Below the pieces are notes generated by a model, which worked only from the letters and a program-made list of their open reading frames with translations, had not been told where the DNA came from and did not search any database. From Diadema setosum (lineage: Eukaryota; Echinodermata; Echinoidea; Diadematoida; Diadematidae), in NCBI GenBank assembly GCA_033980235.1, contig CM067067.1:33304451-33368450 (forward strand): a stretch of DNA of 64,000 bases, read 5' to 3'. Positions within the stretch are counted from its first letter, which is position 1, and each line of letters begins with the position of its first letter. The translations under genes were made by a program, and so were the position numbers. Shown here in pieces: positions 49,198 to 61,494 of the stretch.

Positions 49198-49786
49198 AGG
49201 TCTTTTCCCGTAGTGCAATCGCAGAAATATATTTCCAATCTGATAAGAGTTAAAACACACTTATTTCCTTTTTATTTCTGTTTTCTCGGTTTACATGCTT
49301 GTAAGTTATTTCCATTTCATACATGTATATAATACTGTTACTGCAATACAAATATTGTGCATTCTGTCATATCCACACTTAGAAAAGAGTATGCTGTATA
49401 AAAACAAGGAAAATTATTTTATATAATATACTTATACAAAGATCTCAGCATGAAATGGTGCCTATATGGTTGGCAAGTACATAATACCACTTTATACTGA
49501 ACAGCACAGGTCAGCCATATTTGAAATATGAAATGCATGATACACATAAGGACATGGTATACACATTGTCACAATGCAGTGCATAGGAATGCATGGGTGC
49601 ATAGGAATTATTACCTTTAACATTCTATTCAACACAAGCCCCTCCCCCCCCCCCCCAAAAAAAGAAGACAGACAACACATTCGCGAATTCATCAAAATGC
49701 TACAGTCACTAAAAAAGGGACACTTTGGACGGAATAAAGCCCAGATGGGAAAGGGCAGTGACAATACCATTACATTTAATGTACTG

Positions 49787-50084
49787 CAGAGACTCCAACC
49801 CAAAGCACCTTCTGATCTGGAGATTCTCCCGCCTGAAACCCCTAGCAAACGGGAGACTCCAAGTTGATGTGTGCGAAGTTCCTAGGGTTCTAGATGCTCT
49901 CTGGTGCTATCTAAGGCTTATTTTTTTTCAACATACAATAGCAATAAGTAAGAAATCCTTTCCGACGGGAGACACGGAGCCAGGGCGGGAGAAATTAAAT
50001 CTCAAGCGGGAGAACAGGAGATTTTGCAAAAATGGGTTTTCGGCGGGAGATCTCCCATCGAAAACGGGAGAGTTGGAGTCTCTG
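49787..50084. mobile_element. 298-bp miniature element rich in CGGGAGA, with target duplication
   Basis: Perfect 13-nt ends CAGAGACTCCAAC and GTTGGAGTCTCTG are flanked by direct GTACTG copies (49781-49786 and 50085-50090). The word CGGGAGA or its complement TCTCCCG recurs at least six times inside, in both orientations. The ORFs crossing it are incidental. Confidence 0.85.
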
Positions 50085-50685
50085 GTACTGCTCAACTATC
50101 AGCCTACTAAATGAGAAACTACATGATTTCAGCCTCAATGCATATCGTTAAAGAGATGTTTTGTGATGTAGAAAATGAAAGTGTTAAGGCAAGCATAAAC
50201 ACCAAAAAACATGTCGCTTATTATCAATGAGACAGGGGGATATAACACATCGTCTTACGGCCTTGCAGCGCTATGCAGCTATCACTTTCAGAGGATACTT
50301 TTCTTTTCTCTCTTTTTGGTTTGTTTTCTTCTAGTCTGTTTATTTTCTAATGCAAAAGAGTCTATTGACCTCTCACATTTAAATCAACTGGGCCTGGTAT
50401 GCTTTAAAGGGGCAATGAGGTCTATGAAAATAACTCATCTTTGCCCAGCTCTGAAAAAGCTTCTGGGGGAAAATTGAATGGAGTCACAAAGTGTAAGCTC
50501 AAACGGACATTTTTGCCCAGATGACACCAAGCCCAGGCATTCAAATGGCAGACATGCAGCGCCGAGTTGCTAATAGGAATTGAAAGGAGACAAACCTCTA
50601 TTCCACAAATTAACAACAGCAAGTCTCAGATCAAAGAAATATAATACCCCATGTTCAGTGTGACTTAAAGTAACTTAAATTAACT

Positions 50686-51042
50686 TTAAGGTCCTGTGAT
50701 TTAAAAAATGTTCAAGATATCATATTTGATGCATATGCGTAGGACTCTTGTACCGCAAAACATCTTACCATAAAAAGTTTTTGCAATAAAGCCTAAAATA
50801 TAAGGAAATATCAGTATTTTTCTTAATAAATCGTAACTGTAGACGGTTTAATCTGGAAACATTATTATTATTACTATTGTTCACATCTTGTATATTTAAC
50901 AGTATTTAACATCGATTTTAATGATTCAAATTTTTATAGTAGTTGTTTCTATCCCTATGTCACATTTCAGAAATACACATGTAGTTTAAAGCATTAATGC
51001 TGGGTTGTTGTTTCATCTGCAAATGGTAAATTGTGCCTTTAA
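50686..51042 (+). mobile_element. TTAA element, family G copy 2
   Basis: TTAAGGTCCTG and GGTAAATTGTGCCTTTAA border a unit that matches 30793-31213 in order and orientation (ATGTTCAAGATATCA, TGCAATAAAGCCTAAAATAT, AGACGGTTTAATCTG). It is shorter because of deletions near the left end. Confidence 0.75.
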
Positions 51043-54000
51043 CTTCATTGAAAAACACTGGAACAGCAAAAACCTTCAGTAGGATCAGACATGAGGATAA
51101 AAAAAACTTATTGAAATTAATGTTACACATTGTCATAAGATGGTGATACTAGTCACTATCATAAATGCAAAGTAAATGATGATCACATTATGTCGTGGCC
51201 TGAATTTTTTCCCATGGAACTGCCCATTATCTTCCATACATTTCCATTCTTTTTTTTAAACCCCAAACAGTGAATACGCTCCTTTTGCATCACTTTGTTG
51301 TAGAGTTGAACTAATACAGCAACTTTAAAGCAGAAAAATGTGTTCCTAATGCACTTCCAAAGGCATTAGTAAATTGAGCTATTAAAGCTCTGTGAATTTT
51401 TAGAATTTTGGTGAAAAACATTTTGGCGTTTGCTACCGAGGACCACTGTCGTATTATTGCATGCACATAATCAAAGACACTCATAACATGTAGTTCATCA
51501 CCATGCTGTTAATGTTTGCCTGTATAGTAAATCCCTGCACCTCAACATAAAATTACAAAGGTCAAGTATTCTATAGATAATTTGGGAAAAAAAATCCTGG
51601 AGTATCTCTATCTTTACCTGGTAAACATCTAGTTGTCTGAGCTCAAGTATGACATACCAGGTAACCGTGATCAAGTAAATACAAAAGAGTGGCATGAATT
51701 GAATACTGCAAGATCAGTGTAGCTTAGATGAATACAACAATTCTCTCACAAGAAACCAATATCCTGCATAAGAATCAATAGACTCATCTACAGCCAGGGT
51801 ACCATTCTACGTACTGGTACATGTACTCCATTATGCTCAGTAAAATTCAGACATCATCATCAGAAAATTGCTTCTTAGGGAGCAAACTTTGCTAAATGGA
51901 CCACCATGTTATGTTGTTCTTTCTAAGTGCACACAAAAATAAGCACACTTGGGGCTGCACATAAAATGGTTTCTACAACTGTAAACCAAAAGCTACTACA
52001 CCAAAGTAATTTCTGCATTTTCACATCAAAATATATAATTAGTGCACGTCGAAGGCATAATACACCTTTGCAACACAACTGATGTTCAATGTAATAGCAA
52101 CTAATCCTTAAATGGAAACATTCAGGTCCAGATAATTTTCTGACTATCCCCAAATCATTACCTTTAAGTAGGTGTGACTTTGACAGTGCGTGCTAGCACA
52201 GCTCTCAATCACGACACATGATCCCAGCATTTGGAATGAGTCCAGCGACAGATAGTGTTACGACACATGGGGTCTTTCATGACAAAGGAGAATGGCCCAT
52301 AATACATCATATTCTGTCAAGACTTGAGGTCAAAGGCATCACATTCAACTCATAATAGTGGTTGGAACATGACTGCCAAACAGCAAAATGTCACTACCTC
52401 CATTACAAATTCTTCGGAGTCCATTTGGCAAAAGAGCCAATTTCATGGCATGTTAAACACAAAACTGAAATGAATAAGAAATTCTAACATTTCAACATTC
52501 TACAGAGAGCAATAATAAACCACACTGGTTGTAACATCATTAAATCTCCACTCTTGCATCTGCTTTGATTTCACACTGTGAAATTTGTTGGCTATTGTTG
52601 CCATGCATTATAGCAATGTCATTATCACACCAAGCCGAGAAATAAAAGCGTATATTGTGGTAGCTTAAACCAACCATACCCCCCTCCCCCCCCCCCCAAA
52701 AAAAAAAAAAAGAAGAAGAAGAAGAAAAAAAAAAAAGCAGCAAATCTACAGCAGTTTGACCATTGCACACTGTGGTATGCATCTACTTCTCATGCAATCA
52801 CTGTATCTGCCATAAATCTAGCTTGACTACCAGACTGAGGATTGACCACTGACCCCCTCTGTACAAGGGAATACTCTCCAATTTATTTATACTAATTACA
52901 ACAAATGAAACTTTAACTGGATTTATACCTACTGATAATCAAATTCATGGAGAAAAAAATGACATCTTTGTAAACTTTTGGTGACCACTGACATTTCATC
53001 CCCCTCATTTCAGGCAAGTTATTACCAATTTATTTCTATCTTTGTCATCATCATTACCCCAAGTAAACACAGAGAAAGCTTTCAGGCTACCAGGAATCTT
53101 TGTGATAACATATGCATAAAACTGAGTTTGCAAACTCACCTACCGAGTGTGTGACATAATTTGGGATCACCTGCTGGAATACATGACCTCACATTGAAAT
53201 CTTTGATGAAATCTGTAACGGTCCATTTTTTAGCAAAAGTTGACACACAAGTGTAACCTTTGTTCACTGTCACATGAGCAAATGGAAAAAAAAAAAAAAC
53301 ACCCCAAAACACGCATACACAGATATGCACCATGTGGGACTATGGATGATCACATCAAGCTGTCTAACATCATTTCGTACAACACTTCTCGATATCAAGG
53401 TGACAGATGCTTCTGTCTGTCTCTAAATGCGGCATCTATCCACTAGAAACACGCAGTTCACTTTCACCCATTTACACTTGTGCTGAAAATGGCCCCATTT
53501 CCCAATGATAAAGAATCCTTTCTACTTTAGCTTCCTGCTGCACCTCAAGCCTGTGCTCAGTATGCGTATGAGCACCTCAAATATGTGCAGTTTGAATTCC
53601 CTCATTTGTTGGCAGTATTCGACAATGATAAAGAATCCTTCAAAAAATAAAGACAAAAAAATCTTGGATCCAGACAGCGATCCGGATCACTACCGAAATT
53701 TTATTATAATAATAATAATAATTATGATAATTGATATGATTTATAAAGCGCCAAATCCACTCTGCAGAGTGCTCTAGGCGCGGAAGGAAGAGAAAGTGAA
53801 GGAGATAAAGGACATACAAATATCAAATACATGTAATGAGTAATCAAATTATCTGTTTCTTGTGTCATTATCGTCTTTTCCTGTAAATTTCTTCCAAATC
53901 CATTTGCAACTAGAGTTATTTTGCAAACAGATACACTGTAGACAAACAAATGCCAGCAAAAACAAAACCTCCTTATATCTCATAGAAATTACCCTGGTAC

Positions 54001-54250
54001 CTCAAGTCACTCTCAGAGATTCCTTGAATGTTCATATCAGCACACCACTGACTTCAATACTGAACAGTTATTGAAACCTAAATGACATGGAATTGTGTCA
54101 ATCCAGGGCAGAATTTTTAAATTCTCCAAGCATACTGTAGATACCTGCACTTCGCAATTCACAGGTAGTGACTTGGTATTGCTTCACAAATATGCAAGGA
54201 ATATAAAGGGCAATAACCATAATTTCACTCATCAAATAAAGTATGCTCAA
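51043..54250. other. Intergenic spacer downstream of the ENTREP-like gene
   Basis: It contains C/A-rich and GAA-rich tracts near 52680-52738 and an (ATA)n run beside TTTATAAAGCGCC at 53704-53750, probably a small retroelement tail. The word GATAAAGAATCCTT occurs twice (53508 and 53627). No coding exon supported. Confidence 0.35.
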
Positions 54251-54707
54251 GGGCTCTTTCAGACAATTAATCTTGTACTCATCTTTAAGAATCAAGATTA
54301 GAATCTTGATTAGCGTTACGGAAAGCTCACTTGCTCAAAAATATGAACGATTGTAATCTTGATTGGAGTTTTGGAGGTATGCGCTTCCTGACCTGTCAAT
54401 CAAACTCGCAAAGCGTGCACGAGCCAAAGCAGTGCAAACAAATCACAATGTATTTCGTGCAGTATGTGGGCAGTAGTAAATGGACAAGTTGTAAGGTTGA
54501 GCTACAGTGTAAGTTCCGCCTCCTCAATCATATTTTGGAGGTCAAGTCTTTCAGATGGGAAGTGTGCTAAACGAATCCAGCAAATCCAGATTTGAAAACG
54601 CTTCCTGACCTCCATTTGTAAATCAAGATTCTACAATAATGGTTCTTCAAAATTAAGAGATTACAATCATAATTACAAGAAGAATTTTTCTTCCATCTGA
54701 AAGGGGG
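54251..54707. mobile_element. Inverted-repeat element with CTTTCAGA ends
   Basis: GGGCTCTTTCAGACAATTAA at the left faces TTCCATCTGAAAGGGGG at the right. ATCAAGATTA/TAATCTTGAT words recur inside. The right end has been duplicated in tandem (see 54643-54802), so the true border is uncertain. Confidence 0.5.
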
Positions 54708-54802
54708 TTAATCTCTTGAGGATTCTTCAAAATTAAGAGATTACAATCATAATTACACGAAGAATTTTTCTTCCATCTGAAAGGGGGTTAATCTCTTGAG
54801 GA
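54643..54802. repeat. Tandem duplication, 80-bp unit, two copies
   Basis: TTCTTCAAAATTAAGAG through ATCTCTTGAGGA repeats with an 80-nt period. I see one substitution between copies (ACAAGAAG versus ACACGAAG). Confidence 0.9.
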
Positions 54803-55470
54803 TTTATAATCTAGCAGCTGAGAAGCGAAATGCTATAAGTCTACTTTTTTGCATGAAGAGGGAATTTCTCTCTATCTCTAAGCTATGAAGGGAAAAACAT
54901 TTCTGGTATAGTGATGCCTACAGCGAGATAATCTCTCTCAATGGACAAAATGAAGGCAACAGTGATTTATCAATCAACTTTTATGTGTCATATCAGTCAA
55001 GATCAATACCCAGCCTAAAAATATATGCATTTCTTTGCACCAAAGACAAAAAAAAAAAATGGTACAAAGGTATATAAATCTCACATCCAAGCATTTCATT
55101 ATACTGCTATTAAGTTCTTACAAATATAAAACTGTAAAGGTGCATAATTCAGAATGAATCCTGCGGCAAATAGACATTACTGTTTACAATATGCTTCTTT
55201 ACGCACAAAGCACATATGATAAAATGGTATTTCCATACAATGTACATGAGTTAACATACACTCTCACCACAGGTATATACATCGAGCAAAATCACGAAAA
55301 ACTGTGATAGGACAATTAACTTAGTCACAGAATTTCAGCTCATACTGCAAAGGTAATACAGGTGATCAAATGACCAAAAAAAAAAAAAAGAAAAAAAAGA
55401 AGAAAATCTGCACATGTTTCATACACACACAATATCATGGTATCACAGTGATCCCTCTACCATTATTACA

Positions 55471-55908
55471 TTATTTGAGGAGCCAGTGAGCATCATCTGC
55501 CTTTGGTATTGATAATCTAGCTACCTGTGAATAATTTAGTGATTCCTTCATGTACAGTAATAGACATCGCCAACAGCTTTGCACAGATGATAAATATATT
55601 CTGATGCATTCTATGTAAAAAAGGCTTATGTCATCTAAATGCAGTCCATCACATCCATGTGATATCAAGGCTCTCATGAGACTTTGTACACAATTAAAAT
55701 AAACAGAACAATCTGTGGACATTTCAAGGTAAAAATGCTTTGGAATACATATATTCAAGGTGAAACAAAAACAAGAAAGAAATTCAAGGTGATACGGCTT
55801 CAGCTCAAGAGGTGTCAAGGCAGAAAGCAGCTGCACAAGAGATGCTCGAGAACTTGAAGCTTTAGAATGCGATAATTCAAGGTGATGTAACTCCACCGTG
55901 ACACAGTG
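55471..55908 (-). other. Open frame continuing in phase after the ENTREP-like stop codon
   Basis: Directly after the UGA at 55911-55909 the same reading frame stays open for 145 codons to a TAA at 55473. The predicted extension has no recognised domain. Its first half contains four degenerate copies of an ACCTTGAA word at about 55872, 55778, 55750 and 55722, giving repeated HLE/YLE tripeptides. It may be ordinary 3' UTR. Stop-codon readthrough or an alternative splice removing the UGA would make it coding. Confidence 0.35.
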
Positions 55909-58900
55909 TCACACCCTACTGTCAAGAAGGTTCCCCCTCTGGCTCACCTTCCTCCGCTGCTTGTGTCTCTTGGATCGACCCGCCGAAGTGCTGTGCACCG
56001 TTTCAACCAAATTGAGGATATCTGACAGGTTTTCCGGACTTGATCTTCTAACCTGTCTTGCCATCAACGTATCTTCATCTGGGGCTCTCCTAGTTTTGAC
56101 GGGGAAGGAACGTGGATTGTATCCACGGTCAGGGCTTATTTTCCGTGTAGTGGGGCTATCATGAGATAGATTTCTTTCGTAGCATCGTCTCTGTTCTCTG
56201 CTGAACGACTTGGAGTGCTTGCCACGTGACGAGGGACGGGCCTCCCTTGAAGGCCTTTCTGTGTTGCCATTGGCCGCAGCAGACAAACTTTTGGATCGCT
56301 TTGGTCTCCTGGGATTTCTGTCTGCGATGTCAGCTTGCTCCTCTCGGTCAGCTTCTTCTGGACGGTTTCTCGTAACATCATCAACGTGACCAATGATTTG
56401 ATTGGCGCTGCCAATTTGGGAACGCTTTGATGCTGGGCTTGTATGGTGCTGTCTTGGGTTAGTCTCATTTCTTTGCTGACCTATGTCCCTTGACTGACCT
56501 GCAGAGTTCTGCGGCTCAGCTACAGAAGTTGATTCCACTGGACAGTTGGTGATGTCCAGCACAAGGCCACTGGGACCTTCTCCTGCATCTACATTGGACA
56601 CAGTCAACTGATTTAGGGACGGCGCATCAAGTTGAGTCTGCACCTCAGCGTCAGCCCGCACCAATCCACTCTCTTCGGTGGGCTGTGGTGTGGCATGCAG
56701 ACTTGATCTTGCCGACTCAATGGCTTCTGTTAGGATATCTGGAGGCACATGATCTATTGTTGATGGTTCTCCATGGGTATCTCCTGATCCTGTGTCTTGA
56801 ATTTCAGAATGCGCAGCTTGTCCAACACCATCTTCATCATCATCATCATTAGTTACATCTGTTCCATGGATGGTAACATCAATGGCTCCTAAGACATCGG
56901 AGGAGTCAAGACCAGCTAGATTTGACTGCTCTACCTCCATGGTGGCATTTCTGTTCTCCTCCACAGTGCTTTCTTCAACAGCATCAAGAGATGGCAACGA
57001 CTGACGTTCAGTGTCATCTCTGGCTGGTTCAACTGTCAGCTCATCGTCAAACGAAAGGCTCTGCCTTGCAACCTGTGACCATGTGATGGTGGGGGAGGCA
57101 GTCAACTCCCGCTCTGGCGATTCTGACAATATCTCGGCTGTGGGACTGTACGGAGGTGGCTCATAAGCTGGAAGGTTTGAAGATTCTGGGATGTATGCAG
57201 GAACCTGGGCCAAGGCTGGAAGCTGCAGGCGAGGAAGATCTGTGAGTGCTATGTACGCTTCGTGCGAGCCCTGGATGGTGTAGACGGGTACCCGCGGTCC
57301 ATTGACGTGGCTCTGGAGATAGCCGCCCCTGACTAGGAGTGGTAGTCTTGGCCGCTGACTGGACTCGCTCCTGGTGGCTCCTCCGCTTACAGTAGTGACA
57401 GACTGATGACGAGAGGTGGATCGGGAGCTGCTTGTTACAGCTCCAGTAGGGGTGTTCACACTGGCCGACCTCTGCACCGGCCTCCTACTTGGTGTTCTAC
57501 TGCGCTCACGTCTGGTGGAGCCCCCAGTTGCTTGCACTCCCTGGGGCGTGGTCTGAATGGAACCTCTCCCACTACGGCTGCCTAGGAAAGAGAAAGGGCT
57601 GGTGGCCCTCTCAACACTATCTTGAGTTGCAGGGTTCCTCTCTTGGGCTTCACCTATTATAAGGAGAGTTGAAACAATGATGATACACATTAACACTTAC
57701 CACTTTCTTCTGAGACTACCTATTGGAGTCACATGCCACTAGCTTTTGATATCTTTTTTTTATATTCTCTACCAAACAGGAGGATTGCATTGGTAAAGAT
57801 GCAGATTCAAATAGAGATAAAATCACAAATAGACAGGAGGGGAACAGAGCATTACTTCCTAAACACCATAAAGTCACAGTTAACACATGAGCGACATAAT
57901 CAGTGGCATGTTAATGTTAGTTATCATCATGCTATGCAATGCTCATTTAATAACATTACCAGAAACTTCTTCTATTTCTCTACATGCTGATTTTGTTTTC
58001 CATATGCTGATAAATATTATGTCAAAAAATATCCTAATCCATGATACACTTTTTCTCAAAAATGTACCTTTTTGTATCTACTCAAGACAGAAAAACAAAG
58101 ATTTTACCTTCCTCGACGATATACTGACTTCTGCTGGAAGCTCTGGTCTGATTTCGTTCGTTGTCAGCCTTTGCAAGAAGACAAAATAAAACGACAATAT
58201 GTAACCCAAATGTGTCCTCTTGCAGCCATTAGACTTGATGCAATAAAGAACACATGAACTCTTTCCATCATACATGTAGCAGCCAATGGCCTTATCCTGT
58301 ACATGGCTGTACAAATTATATGATAACATCTGAAGTTTGACTCCATTATTTTGTTGATTTTCTATTGATGAGCTAAATGCTTTCTGCATTTTACAGTATT
58401 GATTTGGATAAATGTCCAAAACACAGCAACAGAAGCGGGGAAGGAAATAAAGACATATGATTGGTATATGGTAATAAGAAGTCTATAGTAAAACTAAATA
58501 TAAGTCAACATTATTGAATGAGGAAAACTACCTATAGGAAGTTATTTTATTATTTGTTGTCCAAGTTCATGACATATCATCTCACATGCATGTGTCTTGT
58601 TTATATTCAATGTGTATTTACAGAATATCAAGTTTTGATAAAACTTTCTGCCTTTCCAGTTTGGTTTTGAGTCAGGCTCTACAGAATTCAACTTTGTTCA
58701 ATTGATGTAAACAAGTCAAGAAAATCAGTCTTATAATTTGTAAGTCACTTTTAAGTCTACTATGGGACAGTTTTTAAATCATAAAACAGTGTGTAATTGC
58801 ACTTCATAAATAGTACTTTGTCATTTTCATAGACCAGGGCTGCACTCTAGGCCATTTTTCCACTGGTCTGACCTGTCTGGTGGACCAGTAGGTACCCAGT

Positions 58901-61459
58901 TTTTCAATTTTTTTTTTTTACTGGTCTTTTCTTGAAAAAGTTACTGGTCTGACAATAATTTTTGCTGGTCCTGGACTGTTGGATCAGTGCCAGTGTGCAG
59001 CATTGCATAGACGCTGGCACTTGAGGAGACACAAAGGAAATGTGTAAATGAAGTATTTCATTACATCATTTGTATGTCGATGTAGATTTTGATTCATCCA
59101 GGAAGTATGCTAAAAGTGTGTAAATTAAATCTGTTCGACTGGACTTACTTGTGAAAATCACAGAGAGAACAGTTTCGTGACTCGTCCGAGTCCCTTCTTC
59201 AGCTCTGTCTAGCTGGCGAGCATTCACCCACCTTAAGAACACGGGGCACCACTTTGAGGACAAAGAGGTCGACATCATCGACAAGGAAACCAGGTGGTTT
59301 GAAAGAGGAGTCTGTGAAGCTGTGTATGTGAATGTGGAAAATCCTTCACTCAACAGGGGAGGGGGACTCCGACACAACCTTTCACCAACATACAAGTCGG
59401 TGATCCGCAAAATTCCTTGACGTACAGACAATAAAGGCAGTAACATCGCCCATTCACCCTCCACGGGTGAACGCTCGCCAGCCAGACAGAGCTGAAGAAG
59501 TGACTCTGACGAGTCACAAAACTGTTCTCTCTGTGATTTTCACAAGTAAGTCCAGTCGAACAGATTTAATTTACACGCTTTTACCATTTGTATGACCCAA
59601 ATACAAAGGGGAAAGTATTGATGATTCTACTACAGAGATACATACCTCATTTTTCTGAGCCCGTCTACTGCTACAGAGCAGCAATGTTGACAAGAACGCC
59701 GTCACTATACACCCTAGGGCACAGAAGCTGTACACTATACACAGTGTGTAGACAAAGTCTTTGAGAGTTGTCTCAATGGATCCACAGCTCTTCACATCTT
59801 TGAAGGTGTAGTGTTTGGTGTCATCTGTGGAAAGATTCAAACATTGAGTGAACTTTTGGCGATCAACCAGTATAGAGGATGTCATTGAGAGTTGTCTCAA
59901 TGAATCAAAAGTTTTTTTTATATATTTGAGGTGCATCTGAGTCATCTGTCAAGAAAGTCATTAAACAGTGAACTTTTGATGACTTGCATCCCATATAGCA
60001 GGGCTCGACACTAATTATTTTTTCCTGGTGGTCCATTTAGGCCACTAAAATCTTTGAATTCGAAATTTTGGTGGTCCGAAATAAAAGGAAATCTACAAAT
60101 TCAGTTTGAAATTCAGCTTCCCTATTGGGCCACCAAAAGATAGCTTTTTTGGAAATTTGGTAGCCTAATACAAATTTTTAGTGGCCACAGGCCACCACTA
60201 ATGTCAAGCGCCCTGGGATCACTACACATTCAACCTTGGACATATGACCTTAAATCAATCCAATGTGAATTCACAAATGATGTGCTTCATGGGATTACTG
60301 CATCAAGTATCATGCACTGGTGTCAGTAACACATGTACTTTGAGCTTCTGTAATTTGCTGCACCACCATCACACTAAAGGCGCATTTACATCTAGAACGC
60401 TACGGGCAACAGGCAGGGGGTTTTGCTATGGTGCGCCAAAAGGAACCATGTCTAGTTCTGTTAAAAAAGAATCAGTAATTTGGTATAAAATCACCCAAAA
60501 CGTTATTCTTATGTCAAAATCAAGAGCAACAAAATCAAAAGTAGAAGATAAATTTTGTAGCAAAATTATTAGCGGGGAAGTGATATTGTAACAGAACCAG
60601 ATATGTCCTTTTGGCGCACCACTGCAAAACACGCGGCCCGTTGCCCATACCGTACTTGGTGTAAACAGGCCATAAGTCGTGGATCTGCCATTTCAGTTTG
60701 GGAGAATAACACTGACCTCCTGGCACGATGACAGTGCTGTTGGTGCCGGCTCCTCCGAGCACGTAGCACTGGCACTCTCCACTGGTCGCCCGCAGGACGC
60801 AGACAGAGAAGCTGCCCAGGAACGGGATGGACACCAGACCGGCGGTCACCGCATGGACGATGCACACTATCAGGTCAAGGACACTCAGTATGATGGAGGC
60901 ACAAATCTGCAGAAATATAGAGAAACATGTTATAGAAATCTCTAATAGTCTGTTTCTGTAATGTATTACAAATCATGGTTTCTTTTTCTATATCCTAGCA
61001 ACAAAGCACTTCATTCATCTGCTCCCTCCAATAAAGACCTGTTCCTTATACAGGAATTCACATAATTGTTGCTAGGTGGGACATATCTCCAGCAAACTTT
61101 GTGGTTGCTAAGGGAAACTTTGTGAACATAGCATGGATAGAATTTGAATACATTACTGAAACGGTCTATTGCAAAACATTGCAAGGGGTCTCAACCATCA
61201 ATTAATGAAAGACTCACATCGTCTGTCATACTGCGATATTGAAGACATGTTTTAAAATATGATGTCACAATTAGAGAGTCACAGTAAAACATGTTACTCA
61301 ACACAAAATAAAATGATATTCAGGGGATATGTTTACATTTGCTGAACAAAAAATAAAAAAAATAAAAAAGATAAATAAATAAATAAATAAATGAATGAAT
61401 GAATGAATGAATGAATGAATGAATGAATGAATGAATGAATAAATAAATAAATAAATAAG

Positions 61460-61494
<35 letters not shown>

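Noticed and set aside
59066..59464. 132-codon minus-strand ORF in the ENTREP intron
   Set aside because: It is the antisense shadow of the Penelope-like fragment, which has recognisable motifs on the plus strand.
60569..60865. 98-codon minus-strand ORF over ENTREP exon 3
   Set aside because: Out-of-frame shadow; the frame that gives the third membrane segment and phase-matched junctions is a different one.
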